From: Streptococcus moroccensis
GTDB taxonomy: Bacteria > Bacillota > Bacilli > Lactobacillales > Streptococcaceae
Assembly (NCBI RefSeq): GCF_030812835.1
Contig: NZ_JAUSTM010000005.1
Coordinates: forward strand, 1 to 64,000
Length of the DNA stretch: 64,000 nt
Direction of reading: 5' to 3'
Positions 27,006 to 36,546 of the stretch are shown piece after piece. A program made the translations under genes and the position numbers. The notes under the pieces are model-generated. The model was not told where the DNA came from. It did not search any database and saw only the letters and a program-made list of their open reading frames with translations. Each line of letters starts with the position of its first letter. The stretch's first letter is position 1.

Positions 27006-29226
27006 ACAGTCTTCTCTTCCCCCTATCCGGCTAGCTCTTATCCTCGTCCTAGCCTTTTACACCCTGCATTTTCCTAGTCCCATCACTTTTTCCTTGTTTG
27101 GCTATATCCTTTGGCGATTATTGTTTAAACATAGCAGAGCAGTGATCAAGGCGAGCCTGATGATTCTGCTGCCTTTTGGGCTCTTTTTTATGGCCCATCA
27201 CTACCTCGCGGCACAGACCAAACGAGCTGCTCCAGAGACAATCAGCCACCTTCAGCTAGTCCCAGCCACCATCGGTGTCAATGGGGACCGTCTGTCCTTT
27301 CGAGCGAGAGCATCAGGCCAAACCTTCCAAGTCTTTTACAAACTCAAAAGTAAAGAAGAACAGTCCTATTTCCAGAATCTCACACAGACTGTTCAGATGA
27401 CCGTTCATGCAGAGGTTTATGAAGCAGAAGGGCAACGCAATTTTGAGGGATTTGACTATCAGTCCTACTTAGAGACACAGGGGATTTACAAGATTGTCCA
27501 GATTGAACAGATTGAGGCTATCTCGCCGATCACCAGCTTCAATCCCTTTGACCTGTTAGCCCAATGGCGACGCCAAGTTATTGTCCATACGCAACGGCAT
27601 TTCCCCGACCCTATGCGTCATTACCTGACGGGCCTGCTTTTTGGGCAGTTGGACAAGGACTTTGACCAGATGAGAGACCTTTACTCTAGTCTAGGCATCA
27701 TCCATCTCTTTGCACTTTCCGGCATGCATGTCAGCTTTTTTGTGGATAAGTTTCGTTGGCTCTTATTGCGCTTGGGCTTGACTAAGGAGTTGGTCGATTG
27801 GTTGCAGTTGCCCTTCTCGCTCTTTTATGCGGGGATGACTGGGTTTTCAGCTTCGGTCCTGCGTAGTTTGATCCAAAAAAACTTAGCCAATCAGGGTATC
27901 TCGGGTTTGAACAATCTTGGGCTAACGGTTCTGATCAGCTTCATACTCATGCCAAATTTTCTACTGACCACAGGTGGCGTTCTCAGTTTTAGCTATGCCT
28001 TTATCCTGTCCTTTATTGCTAGCGATGACCTAAAGGGGCTTAAGGGATCAGTCCTAACGTCCCTAAGCCTGTCCCTTGGCATCCTACCGGTCCTCATTTG
28101 GCACTTTGCTAGCTATCAACCGCTCTCCATCGTCCTGACCTTTGCCTTTTCCTTGCTTTTTGACACTCTGATCTTACCCCTTTTGACCCTCACTTTCTTG
28201 ATTTCCCCTTTTTGGAAAATAGCAGAGCTCAATAGCTTGTTTATCGGGCTGGAGGCCATCATCCACTGGCTAGCAGGGATTGTTCAGCGACCCTTTGTCT
28301 TTGGCAAGCCCAGTCTTTTCATTTTAGTCCTGTTACTGATCTGTTTGGGCTTTTTATATGATTCTTGGAAACAGCCAAAAATTCGCGTTAGTCTATGCTT
28401 ACTTTTAATATCCTTGCTCTTTCTGACGAAGCATCCCTTGACCAATGAAGTGACCATTGTAGACGTCGGTCAGGGCGACAGCATTTTTCTAAGAGATATG
28501 AAAGGCAGAAATGTTCTCATCGATGTGGGTGGGAAGGTCAGTTTTACAGGCAAAGAAGAGTGGCAGCAGGGACAGGTGGACAGCAATGCAGAACGAACCT
28601 TGATTCCTTACTTGAAAAGTCGAGGGGTTGCAAAGATAGATACCCTCGTTTTGACCCACACCGACACCGACCATATCGGTGACCTCATTCCAGTCAGTCA
28701 AGCTTTTGATATCGGTCAAATCTGGGTCTCGCCAGGCAGTCTGACCGATGCGGATTTCGTTCAGGTCCTAGAAAGCTTAAACATACCTGTCCATGTGACG
28801 ACCGTCGGTGACCAGATTCCCCTCTTTGATAGCTATTTAGAAGTGCTCTATCCCATGACGACAGGAGATGGTGGCAACAATGATTCGATTGTCCTCTACG
28901 GGCAGTTGCTCCAAACCCGTTTTCTCTTTACAGGGGATTTGGAGGATGGCGAGCTGGACTTGATCGAAACCTATCCTCAACTTTCCGTTGATGTTCTAAA
29001 AGCTGGCCACCATGGTAGTAAAGGGTCTTCTTATCCAGCCTTTCTGGACCACATCCAGCCTCAAATTGGCCTCTTCTCAGCAGGTAAGAATAACCGCTAC
29101 CAACATCCCCATTCTGAAACCTTGGAGCGATTTGAAGAGCGCGGGATAACCACCTATCGGACGGACCAAGAGGGCGCTATTCGGTTTACAGGGTGGCGCA
29201 GCTGGCGCGTTGAGACGGTGAAGTGA
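26989..29226 (+). CDS. comEC: Competence protein ComEC/Rec2, DNA channel
   Basis: A 745-residue protein of normal length. The N-terminal part has membrane segments and a DUF4131-like domain. The central competence domain (about 210-470) is strongly hydrophobic and includes the GLLFGQLDKDF...FALSGMHVSF signature. The C-terminal metallo-beta-lactamase-like domain (about 480-740) has VDVGQGDSIFLRD, LTHTDTDHIGDL and KAGHHGSKGS. It forms the inner-membrane channel and probable nuclease for incoming single strands. No frameshift is present, so transformation may be intact at this step. Confidence 0.93.
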   Translation: MFQWIKQSSLPPIRLALILVLAFYTLHFPSPITFSLFGYILWRLLFKHSRAVIKASLMILLPFGLFFMAHHYLAAQTKRAAPETISHLQLVPATIGVNGDRLSFRARASGQTFQVFYKLKSKEEQSYFQNLTQTVQMTVHAEVYEAEGQRNFEGFDYQSYLETQGIYKIVQIEQIEAISPITSFNPFDLLAQWRRQVIVHTQRHFPDPMRHYLTGLLFGQLDKDFDQMRDLYSSLGIIHLFALSGMHVSFFVDKFRWLLLRLGLTKELVDWLQLPFSLFYAGMTGFSASVLRSLIQKNLANQGISGLNNLGLTVLISFILMPNFLLTTGGVLSFSYAFILSFIASDDLKGLKGSVLTSLSLSLGILPVLIWHFASYQPLSIVLTFAFSLLFDTLILPLLTLTFLISPFWKIAELNSLFIGLEAIIHWLAGIVQRPFVFGKPSLFILVLLLICLGFLYDSWKQPKIRVSLCLLLISLLFLTKHPLTNEVTIVDVGQGDSIFLRDMKGRNVLIDVGGKVSFTGKEEWQQGQVDSNAERTLIPYLKSRGVAKIDTLVLTHTDTDHIGDLIPVSQAFDIGQIWVSPGSLTDADFVQVLESLNIPVHVTTVGDQIPLFDSYLEVLYPMTTGDGGNNDSIVLYGQLLQTRFLFTGDLEDGELDLIETYPQLSVDVLKAGHHGSKGSSYPAFLDHIQPQIGLFSAGKNNRYQHPHSETLERFEERGITTYRTDQEGAIRFTGWRSWRVETVK

Positions 29227-29297
29227 GGAATAGATTGCCGGTTAGATAATCAGTTTTAAAAATCAAAAAGAAAATTCTGATAATTCACACAAAAGTA

Positions 29298-29326
29298 TTG
29301 ACAGAGTTTTCTGAAAATGATAAACT
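29298..29326 (+). promoter_or_regulatory. Promoter of the leucine operon
   Basis: A perfect TTGACA at 29298-29303, a 17-base spacer and TAAACT at 29321-29326. It drives the leader peptide and attenuator that precede leuA. Confidence 0.75.
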
Positions 29327-29358
29327 AGGACTCATCATTACTTACAGGGAGTCAGCAC

Positions 29359-29406
29359 ATGGTATCAACAATGTCATCATCTTTATTGTTGCGACCCAAG
29401 GACTAA
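29359..29406 (+). CDS. leuL: Leucine operon leader peptide
   Basis: A 15-codon frame MVSTMSSSLLLRPKD starts at ATG 29359 with AGGGAG seven bases before it. It holds three consecutive leucine codons (TTA, TTG, TTG). The stop codon lies inside the first of three hairpins ending in a terminator. This is the arrangement of a classical leucine attenuator, in which ribosome stalling at the Leu codons changes leader folding. It is too short for most gene finders. Confidence 0.75.
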   Translation: MVSTMSSSLLLRPKD

Positions 29407-29475
29407 TGCAAGAGCATTAGTCCTGTTTGGCTTACCAAGCGGGATGAGGAGTCTCGCTGGAGGCTCCTCTTTTTT
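29399..29475 (+). terminator. Leucine attenuator hairpins and terminator
   Basis: Hairpin 1: AGGACTAATGC (29399-29409) pairs perfectly with GCATTAGTCCT (29414-29424). A small hairpin GCTT-ACC-AAGC follows at 29430-29440. The terminator is GAGGAGTCTC (29446-29455) with GAGGCTCCTC (29460-29469), then six T. I could not identify a strong antiterminator pairing by eye. Confidence 0.7.
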
Positions 29476-29638
29476 GCTAGAGGCTTCCATGATAAGTCAG
29501 CCAGAAAATAAAAGATAATCAGTCTAAGCAAAAAATGACATTTGTTTTTTAGATGATGCTAGCAATCCCCAAAATAGCTAAGACTGTTGATGATTATAGC
29601 TAAACGATCCCTGTGGCCAAAGAAGAAAGGAAGCTGTG

Positions 29639-31189
29639 ATGAGACCGATTGAATTTTTAGATACAACCTTGAGAGACGGCGAGCAAACGCCAGGCGTTAA
29701 TTTTTCCATCCAAGAAAAAGTTGCTATTGCTAGGCAGTTGGAGAAGTGGGGCATCTCAGCTATTGAAGCAGGTTTTCCTGCAGCTAGTCCAGATTCATTT
29801 GAAGCTGTCCGTCAGATAGCAGGAGCAATGACGCAAACAGCGGTAACAGGTTTGGCACGTTCAGTAAAGTCAGATATTGACAGGGCTTATGAAGCGTTAA
29901 AAGATGCCAAATATCCTCAGGTTCATGTTTTTATTGCGACCAGTCCCATTCACCGGGAGTTCAAACTCAAAAAGTCAAAAGAAGAAATCCTGGAAGCGAT
30001 AAAAGAACATGTTAGCTATGCTAGGTCCAAGTTTGACGTGGTTGAATTTTCACCAGAGGATGCGACACGGACAGAGCCAGACTTTCTGCTAGAAGTTGTT
30101 CAGACAGCAGTGGACGCTGGCGCCACCTATATCAATATCCCAGATACGGTAGGCTTTACCACACCGGAACCCTATGGTCAAATTTTTAAAATGTTAACGG
30201 AAAATATCCAATCAGACCGTGAGATTATTTATAGTCCTCATTGTCATGATGACCTTGGAATGGCTGTAGCCAATACCCTTGCTGCCATTAAAAATGGAGC
30301 AGGGCGTGTCGAAGGGACAATCAATGGTATTGGTGAGCGGGCTGGAAATGCTGCCCTAGAGGAAGTTGCGGTTGCTCTAAACATTCGTGAGGATTTTTTC
30401 CAAGTGGATAGCCCGATTAAGCTCTCAGAAACCATGGCTTTGGCTGAGTTGGTTTCCCAAGCTTCTGGGATTCCACTACCAAAAAACAAGGCTGTTGTTG
30501 GTGGCAATGCCTTCTCTCACGAATCGGGCATTCATCAGGATGGTGTTTTAAAGAATCCTTTAACCTATGAAATCATCACACCAGAATTGGTTGGGGTTAA
30601 GAAAAATGCCCTGCCTCTTGGTAAACTCTCAGGTCGCCATGCCTTTGTTGACAAATTAAAATCCTTAAATTTTGAAGTAGACGAGACAGAAGTGAGCCGC
30701 TTGTTTGCAAAATTTAAGGCCCTGGCTGATAAAAAACAAGAGATCACCGATGCGGATATTAGAGCTCTGGTCTTAGATCGTGAGGTTCAAGATTTAGAAG
30801 GTTTCCAGTTCGCGGATTTAAAGGTCATGACAGAGGATTCTGGCAAAGTGACGGCCCAGGTCTTTATGGTCAATCAACAGGATGAGCAGGTGGTATTGGT
30901 AGCTGAAGGGCAAGGATCTGTTGAAGCCATCTTTAATGCAGTCGACCAGTTCTTCAAACAAAAAGCACGGTTAGACCGTTACCAAATCGAGGCTGTGACA
31001 GAAGGTATTGATGCGCAAGCCTCCGTACACGTGACGGTTGAAAATATGGAAACCGGGACACTCTTTAACGCATCTGGCATTGATTTTGATGTGTTAAAGG
31101 CTTCGGCAGAAGCCTACATCAACGCCAATACCTTGGTACAAAAAGAAAATGCTGGCATTATTGGTCAGCGCCTATCGGAGAAAGATTAA
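29639..31189 (+). CDS. leuA: 2-isopropylmalate synthase
   Basis: ATG 29639 follows GAAAGGA by seven bases (an upstream GTG is one codon earlier), giving 516 residues. The catalytic TIM barrel begins IEFLDTTLRDGEQTPGVNFS with the metal-binding Asp. HCHDDLGMAVANTLAA and NGIGERAGNAALEEVAV are also standard. The C-terminal regulatory LeuA dimer domain (about 385-510) is complete, so leucine feedback inhibition is expected. It condenses acetyl-CoA with 2-oxoisovalerate. About 160 bases without a clear feature separate it from the attenuator. Confidence 0.95.
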   Translation: MRPIEFLDTTLRDGEQTPGVNFSIQEKVAIARQLEKWGISAIEAGFPAASPDSFEAVRQIAGAMTQTAVTGLARSVKSDIDRAYEALKDAKYPQVHVFIATSPIHREFKLKKSKEEILEAIKEHVSYARSKFDVVEFSPEDATRTEPDFLLEVVQTAVDAGATYINIPDTVGFTTPEPYGQIFKMLTENIQSDREIIYSPHCHDDLGMAVANTLAAIKNGAGRVEGTINGIGERAGNAALEEVAVALNIREDFFQVDSPIKLSETMALAELVSQASGIPLPKNKAVVGGNAFSHESGIHQDGVLKNPLTYEIITPELVGVKKNALPLGKLSGRHAFVDKLKSLNFEVDETEVSRLFAKFKALADKKQEITDADIRALVLDREVQDLEGFQFADLKVMTEDSGKVTAQVFMVNQQDEQVVLVAEGQGSVEAIFNAVDQFFKQKARLDRYQIEAVTEGIDAQASVHVTVENMETGTLFNASGIDFDVLKASAEAYINANTLVQKENAGIIGQRLSEKD

Positions 31190-32227
31190 ATGACATATCA
31201 GATTGTGACGCTAGCTGGAGACGGTATCGGTCCTGAAATCATGGCGGCAGGGCTGGACGTTCTCGCAGCAGTTGCCAAAAAAATCCATTTTGACTACGAC
31301 TTAAAGGACTTTCCTTTTGGAGGTGCTGGGATTGATGCGAGCGGGCATCCCCTACCAGCAGAAACGCTTGCAGCTGCCAAATCAGCGGATGCCATCTTAC
31401 TGGCTGCCATCGGCAGTCCAGAGTACGACAAGGCACCCGTTCGGCCTGAGCAAGGTCTCTTGCAGTTGAGGGAAGACTTGGGCTTGTTTGCTAATATTCG
31501 ACCGCTTAAAATCTTTCCTGCGCTGGCACATTTATCGCCACTAAAGGCTGATCGTCTAGAGGGACTTGATTTTGTGGTTGTCAGGGAATTGACCAGCGGT
31601 ATTTATTTTGGAAAACATGAATTAAGTGAAGACTGGGCTGAGGACATTAACCGTTACACGCACTCAGAAATTAAACGAATTTTGAGAACAGCCTTTCGCT
31701 TAGCCCAAACACGTCGAGGCAAGGTCACTAGTATTGACAAGCAAAACGTTTTGGCGACTTCAAAATTATGGCGTCAAGTCGCTGATGAGGTGGCCAAAGA
31801 GTTTCCGGACGTGCAACTAGAGCATCAGTTGGTTGACTCTGCGGCCATGTTGATGATTACGCAACCGAGTCGCTTTGATGTCATTGTCACGGAAAATTTA
31901 TTTGGCGATATTCTCTCGGACGAAGCATCTGTCCTAGCAGGAAGTCTCGGCCTCATGCCTTCTGCTAGCCATTCTGAAACAGGGCCAAGCCTTTATGAGC
32001 CTATTCATGGATCGGCTCCTGATATTGCAGGTCAGGGCTTGGCCAATCCTATTTCCATGGTTTTATCCGTTGCCATGATGTTACGGGAATCCTTTGGTCA
32101 AGAGACTGGAGCTCGTATGATAGAAGAGGCTGTCGAGACTGTCTTGGCTGAAGGGGTTTTAACCGCAGACCTAGGCGGGCAGGCTAGTACCACCCAAATG
32201 ACAGAGGCGATAATACAAAACCTATGA
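31190..32227 (+). CDS. leuB: 3-isopropylmalate dehydrogenase
   Basis: A 345-residue NAD-dependent decarboxylating dehydrogenase directly after leuA (ATG follows the stop TAA immediately). Motifs: LAGDGIGPEIMAAG at the start, REDLGLFANIRP, VVRELTSGIYFGKH, the metal-binding VTENLFGDILSDEASVLAGSLGLMPSAS and EPIHGSAPDIAGQGLANP. It overlaps the DUF1294 gene by four bases. Confidence 0.95.
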   Translation: MTYQIVTLAGDGIGPEIMAAGLDVLAAVAKKIHFDYDLKDFPFGGAGIDASGHPLPAETLAAAKSADAILLAAIGSPEYDKAPVRPEQGLLQLREDLGLFANIRPLKIFPALAHLSPLKADRLEGLDFVVVRELTSGIYFGKHELSEDWAEDINRYTHSEIKRILRTAFRLAQTRRGKVTSIDKQNVLATSKLWRQVADEVAKEFPDVQLEHQLVDSAAMLMITQPSRFDVIVTENLFGDILSDEASVLAGSLGLMPSASHSETGPSLYEPIHGSAPDIAGQGLANPISMVLSVAMMLRESFGQETGARMIEEAVETVLAEGVLTADLGGQASTTQMTEAIIQNL

Positions 32228-32505
32228 CCATCAAAGAAATGATAACAGCGATTATAACCTTGTGGAATCTTTTAGTCTTTGCCAGCTACGGTTGGGACAA
32301 ATACTGTGCAGTCAGAAACAGATGGCGTCTGCCAGAAAAGTTCCTCTTATTGGAGAGTTTGCTACTGGGAGGTCTCGGAGCATGGTTGGGCGGGCAAGTC
32401 TTTCACCATAAAACCAGGAAATGGTATTTTCAGCTCATCTGGTGGCTTAGTTTAGCGATTCTAGGCAGTGTTTTGTATTGGATTTGGAAGGGAGGTGTCC
32501 TATGA
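32224..32505 (+). CDS. DUF1294 membrane protein
   Basis: A 93-residue protein with three hydrophobic stretches and the DUF1294 pattern [45 protein letters not shown]. The function is unknown. It overlaps leuB by four bases (ATGA) and leuC by four, so it is a true member of the leucine operon; the same gene lies between leuB and leuC in other streptococci such as S. mutans, as far as I recall. Confidence 0.85.
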   Translation: MTIKEMITAIITLWNLLVFASYGWDKYCAVRNRWRLPEKFLLLESLLLGGLGAWLGGQVFHHKTRKWYFQLIWWLSLAILGSVLYWIWKGGVL

Positions 32506-33884
32506 GCGGGCAGACAATTTTTGATAAAATTTGGGAGCGCCATGTCATAACTGGAGAGCTTGGCCAACCTCAGTTACTCTATATTGATCAGCACTATATC
32601 CATGAAGTGACAACCCCCCAGGCTTTTGATGGCTTAAGAGAGGCTGGACGACGCGTCAGAAGACCTGATTTAACCTTTGGGACCATTGATCACAATGTTC
32701 CGACTAAGGATATTTTTAACATCAGGGATTTGATTTCCAAGACCCAGATTGATACCCTGACGCGTAATGTTGAGGAATTTGGAATTGAGACTGCGGTTCA
32801 CGGGAGTGAGAAACAAGGGATTGTTCATGTGGTTGGACCAGAGACTGGGCGTACTCAGCCTGGCAAAATTATCGTCTGTGGAGATAGCCACACCGCAACC
32901 CATGGCGCCTTTGGCGCAATTGGTTTTGGGATTGGGACATCAGAAGTTGAGCATGTCTTTGCGACCCAGTGCCTCTGGCAAGTTAAACCTAAGCAGATGA
33001 AAGTTGAGTTTGTTGGCACACCGCAAAAAGGGGTGTATTCGAAGGACTTTGTCATGGCTCTTATTGCCCAATATGGTGTCGGTGCTGGTGTCGGCTATGC
33101 CGTTGAGTACACCGGTGAAGCCATTGAAAGGCTCAGTATGGAAGAGCGCATGTCTATCTGTAATATGACCATTGAGTTTGGTGCCAAGTATGGGATAATG
33201 GCACCTGATGAAACGACTTTTTCCTATATGAAAGGTAGAGAGTGCATGCCAGAAGCTTTTGACGAAGCTGTGGCTGATTGGCAGACCTTAGTGTCTGATC
33301 AGGATGCTTCTTATGACAAGGTCATTACTATCGATGTCTCCAATCTGGCACCGATGGTATCATGGGGTACTAATCCAGAAATGGCAGTCGCCTTTGACCA
33401 GCCTTTTCCAGAGATGCGGGATATGAATGATGAACGTGCCTATGCCTATATGGACATGAAACCAGGGCAGACCGCACAGGACATTAAAATTGGTTATGTC
33501 TTTATTGGATCCTGTACGAACGCTAGGCTCAGCGATTTACGTCTAGCTGCGAAGTTTGTTAAAGGCCGACAGATTGCGGACCATGTCACGGCTATTGTCG
33601 TTCCGGGGAGTCGTCCGGTCAAGAGAGCTGCAGAAGCAGAAGGGCTGGATCAGATTTTTCTGGAAGCCGGCTTTGAATGGCGCGACCCAGGCTGTTCCAT
33701 GTGTTTAGGCATGAATGAGGACAAGGTTCCTGAAGGTGTTCATTGTGCCTCGACCAGTAATCGTAACTTTGAAGGCCGACAAGGTTTCGGAGCAAGAACC
33801 CATCTTTGTAGCCCGGCTATGGCTGCCGCTGCCGCTATTGCTGGTCGCTTTGTCGATGTGCGCCAACTGCCGGAATCTCAATAG
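32502..33884 (+). CDS. leuC: 3-isopropylmalate dehydratase large subunit
   Basis: From ATG 32502 (GGAGGTG at 32491-32497) the protein has 460 residues. Aconitase-family motifs include [53 protein letters not shown] and [11 protein letters not shown]. The three Fe-S cysteines are those in GSCTN and CSMC. It works with LeuD to isomerise 2-isopropylmalate. Confidence 0.95.
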   Translation: MSGQTIFDKIWERHVITGELGQPQLLYIDQHYIHEVTTPQAFDGLREAGRRVRRPDLTFGTIDHNVPTKDIFNIRDLISKTQIDTLTRNVEEFGIETAVHGSEKQGIVHVVGPETGRTQPGKIIVCGDSHTATHGAFGAIGFGIGTSEVEHVFATQCLWQVKPKQMKVEFVGTPQKGVYSKDFVMALIAQYGVGAGVGYAVEYTGEAIERLSMEERMSICNMTIEFGAKYGIMAPDETTFSYMKGRECMPEAFDEAVADWQTLVSDQDASYDKVITIDVSNLAPMVSWGTNPEMAVAFDQPFPEMRDMNDERAYAYMDMKPGQTAQDIKIGYVFIGSCTNARLSDLRLAAKFVKGRQIADHVTAIVVPGSRPVKRAAEAEGLDQIFLEAGFEWRDPGCSMCLGMNEDKVPEGVHCASTSNRNFEGRQGFGARTHLCSPAMAAAAAIAGRFVDVRQLPESQ

Positions 33885-33898
33885 AAAAGATAAAGACT

Positions 33899-34489
33899 AT
33901 GGAAAAATTTTCAATCTATACTGGGACGACTGTTCCAATCATGAACGACAATATCGATACCGACCAACTCTTGCCCAAGCAGTTTCTCAAGCTGATTGAT
34001 AAAAAAGGATTCGGCAACTACCTCTTTTTTGAATGGCGGTATTTGGATAAAAAGTATACGGACAATCCTGATTTTATCCTCAACCAACCGCAGTATGCCA
34101 AAGCGAGCATCCTTATCTCAGGTGATAATTTTGGAGCCGGCTCGTCCAGAGAACATGCCGCTTGGGCCTTGGCCGATTATGGGTTTAAGGTGGTGATTGC
34201 TGGCTCTTTTGGAGACATTCATTACAATAATGAGCTCAATAACGGCATGCTTCCCATTGTACAACCCAAGGCAGTTAGGGAACAACTGGCTCAGTTGGCA
34301 CCAGATCAGGAGATTACCATCGATCTCCCTAAGCAGGAATTGATCACACCTTTTGGGACTTTCTTCTTTGAAATTGATGACCAATGGAAGCATAAACTTA
34401 TCAATGGTCTCGATGACATTGGGATTACCCTGCAGTATGAGGACTTGATTGCTGCCTACGAAGAAAATCGCCCCAGCTATTGGCTCTAG
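33899..34489 (+). CDS. leuD: 3-isopropylmalate dehydratase small subunit
   Basis: A 196-residue swivelling-domain subunit: [17 protein letters not shown] near the start, [17 protein letters not shown] and [18 protein letters not shown]. It starts 14 bases after leuC and closes the operon. Confidence 0.95.
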   Translation: MEKFSIYTGTTVPIMNDNIDTDQLLPKQFLKLIDKKGFGNYLFFEWRYLDKKYTDNPDFILNQPQYAKASILISGDNFGAGSSREHAAWALADYGFKVVIAGSFGDIHYNNELNNGMLPIVQPKAVREQLAQLAPDQEITIDLPKQELITPFGTFFFEIDDQWKHKLINGLDDIGITLQYEDLIAAYEENRPSYWL

Positions 34490-34562
34490 GACGATTTTCT
34501 TCTGTTGACTATTTTAGAATAATATCGAAGAATTTAGTTGAGGATAGGAGGGAGAGACAATA

Positions 34563-34835
34563 ATGGCACGTGTGGTCTATGTTCAAGAAAAGGCATCTCA
34601 TGCTGGCTGTGGTTGTTTAGCTAGTATTCTTTTGCTTTGGCTAGTCTTTTTGAAGTCCTTCTGGCGTCCATTACTTGTTGTTTTTTTAGTGCTTTTCATC
34701 TGGCACTGGCTTAAGCAAACCATTTTCAAAAAACATCAACAGGATTTCTACCAAATTTCCTCGCCATACGCACAAGATACCATAAGAACGGTAAAAGAAG
34801 CAGAAGGTATTGATGGGGATGAGAAAATAAAGTGA
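34563..34835 (+). CDS. Small membrane protein of unknown function
   Basis: A 90-residue protein with one or two hydrophobic stretches (about 18-50, CGCLASILLLWLVFLKSFWRPLLVVFLVLFIWHWL), then a charged cytoplasmic tail. A good AGGAGG precedes ATG 34563. I do not recognise the family. It may be transcribed with leuD or from its own promoter. Confidence 0.6.
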   Translation: MARVVYVQEKASHAGCGCLASILLLWLVFLKSFWRPLLVVFLVLFIWHWLKQTIFKKHQQDFYQISSPYAQDTIRTVKEAEGIDGDEKIK

Positions 34836-35010
34836 TTTCTTTTTGATATATTAAAAATGACACCCTTTTTATGGAAGATTTTCAAATGGAATAACCTGAA
34901 AATTCCTATTCTGGAGTAGTTATCTAGTTTATCAAAAAAGAAGTAACCTGTATTTCAAAAATGATTTAAGATGAAAGTTAATCTTTAATCGCATTTTCAA
35001 AATGTATACA

Positions 35011-35042
35011 TGAGCGCTGAGTTTTTATCAGGCTCATTTTTT
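35011..35042 (+). terminator. Probable terminator upstream of the GH1 operon
   Basis: TGAGC-GC-TGA pairs with TCA-G-GCTCA around a T-rich loop, followed by six T ending at 35042. It would stop read-through from the small membrane gene. The remaining 34836-35010 shows no other clear feature. Confidence 0.55.
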
Positions 35043-35082
35043 GTTAACAAATTTCCTTTTAGATAGGGAAAATATATAACTT

Positions 35083-35119
35083 TAAAACCGTTTACAATGT
35101 TGATTTAATAAGCTATTAT
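35083..35119 (+). promoter_or_regulatory. Promoter with overlapping cre site for the GH1 operon
   Basis: TAAAACCGTTTACA (35083-35096) fits the CcpA cre consensus at all but one position and contains the -35 TTTACA (35091-35096). After a 17-base spacer comes TATTAT (35114-35119). CcpA bound here would block RNA polymerase, so the operon is probably glucose-repressed. Confidence 0.75.
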
Positions 35120-35150
35120 GGAATTAAGAAAACAAATGAAGGGAGCTATC

Positions 35151-36527
35151 ATGATTACATTTCCAAAGGACTTTTTATGGGGAAGTTCGACCTCTGGTCC
35201 TCAGTCTGAGGGACGTCTTCCAGATGATGGTAAAGGTGATAATACATGGGATTATTGGTTTAAACAAGAGCCTCAAAAGTTTCACAATCAAGTAGGTCCA
35301 GAATTAACCTCGACATTTTATGAACATTATGAAAAAGATTTGGACTATCTAGTTGAGACAGGGCATACGGCTTTTAGGACCTCAATTCAGTGGTCACGCC
35401 TTATTCCAGACGGTGATGGCGAGGTCAATGACAAAGCCATTGCCTTTTACAGAAATGTCTTTGAAGGTGTCAAAGCACGGGGCATTGAATTACTTGTTAA
35501 TTTGTATCATTTTGATTTACCCATGTGTTTGGAGGAAAAGGGCGGCTGGATTAACCGTTCAACAGTCGATGCCTATGAGCGTTATGCTCGTATCTGTTTT
35601 GAAGCGTTTGGTGATATCGTTGATCGTTGGATTACCTTTAATGAACCAATTGTGCCTGTCGAATGTGGTTATTTTTACCAACTTCATTACCCTGCAACAG
35701 TTGACCCTAAAGCAGGAATTCAAGTTGCTTTTCATACGCAATTAGCAAGTAGTCTAGCAGTAAAGGCATGCCATGAGGTTGGTTCTGATTATAAAATTGG
35801 TATTGTACTCAACTTAACCCCAGCCTATCCAAGGAGTCAGCACCCAGCAGACTTAAAGGCCGCACGTATTGCAGAACTGTTTCAAGCCAAGTCCTTCTTA
35901 GATCCATCGGTGAAAGGCGAGTATCCGGAAGAGTTAGTAGAACTGATCAAAGCACATGATCTATTACCCGATTATCAAGAAGATGATTTGAGAGTCATCA
36001 AAGAAAACTGCGTTGACTACTTAGGAGTTAACTATTATCAACCGTTACGTGTCGCTGCTACTAAACATCTAGCTAATCCTGAAGCACCATTTTTCCCTTC
36101 GGTTTACTTTGACCACTATGAAATGCCTGGTCGAAAAATGAATCCGCACCGAGGATGGGAAATATATGAGCAAGGTGTCTATGATATCGCGCGTGATATC
36201 AAGGAAAACTACGGGAATATCGAGTGGATTTTGACTGAGAATGGCATGGGTGTTGAAGGAGAAGAAAAATTCCGTGAGAATGGCATGATCCAAGATGATT
36301 ACCGCATTGACTTTATTAAAGACCATCTAAGAGAGCTCCATAAAGCCATTGAAGAAGGAGCTAACTGTAAAGGTTATCTTCTTTGGACCTTTATTGACTG
36401 TTGGTCTTGGTTGAATAGTTATAAAAACCGCTACGGTCTCGTTGAACTGGATTTAAAAGATCAGTCACGAAAGATTAAGAAGTCTGGTAAGTGGTTTAAA
36501 GAGCTCAGTCAAAATAACGGCTTTTAA
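35151..36527 (+). CDS. Family 1 6-phospho-beta-glycosidase
   Basis: The start is ATG 35151 with GGGAG before it, giving 458 residues; the upstream ATG at 35118 falls in the -10 box. GH1 hallmarks: FPKDFLWGSSTSGPQSEG at the N-terminus, acid/base Glu165 in TFNEP and nucleophile Glu363 in TENGMG. In this context (PTS EIIB and EIIC downstream) it should hydrolyse a phosphorylated beta-glucoside or beta-galactoside in the cytoplasm. It heads a four-gene operon. Confidence 0.9.
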   Translation: MITFPKDFLWGSSTSGPQSEGRLPDDGKGDNTWDYWFKQEPQKFHNQVGPELTSTFYEHYEKDLDYLVETGHTAFRTSIQWSRLIPDGDGEVNDKAIAFYRNVFEGVKARGIELLVNLYHFDLPMCLEEKGGWINRSTVDAYERYARICFEAFGDIVDRWITFNEPIVPVECGYFYQLHYPATVDPKAGIQVAFHTQLASSLAVKACHEVGSDYKIGIVLNLTPAYPRSQHPADLKAARIAELFQAKSFLDPSVKGEYPEELVELIKAHDLLPDYQEDDLRVIKENCVDYLGVNYYQPLRVAATKHLANPEAPFFPSVYFDHYEMPGRKMNPHRGWEIYEQGVYDIARDIKENYGNIEWILTENGMGVEGEEKFRENGMIQDDYRIDFIKDHLRELHKAIEEGANCKGYLLWTFIDCWSWLNSYKNRYGLVELDLKDQSRKIKKSGKWFKELSQNNGF

Positions 36528-36546
36528 TTAGAAAAGAGCAATTGAT

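Noticed and set aside
32224..32505. DUF1294 frame as a spurious ORF within leuBC
   Set aside because: Rejected as spurious: it has four-base overlaps with both neighbours and clear family motifs, so it was kept as a gene.
35118..35150. ATG 35118 as the start of the GH1 gene
   Set aside because: The codon overlaps the -10 box TATTAT, so it would not be transcribed from this promoter.
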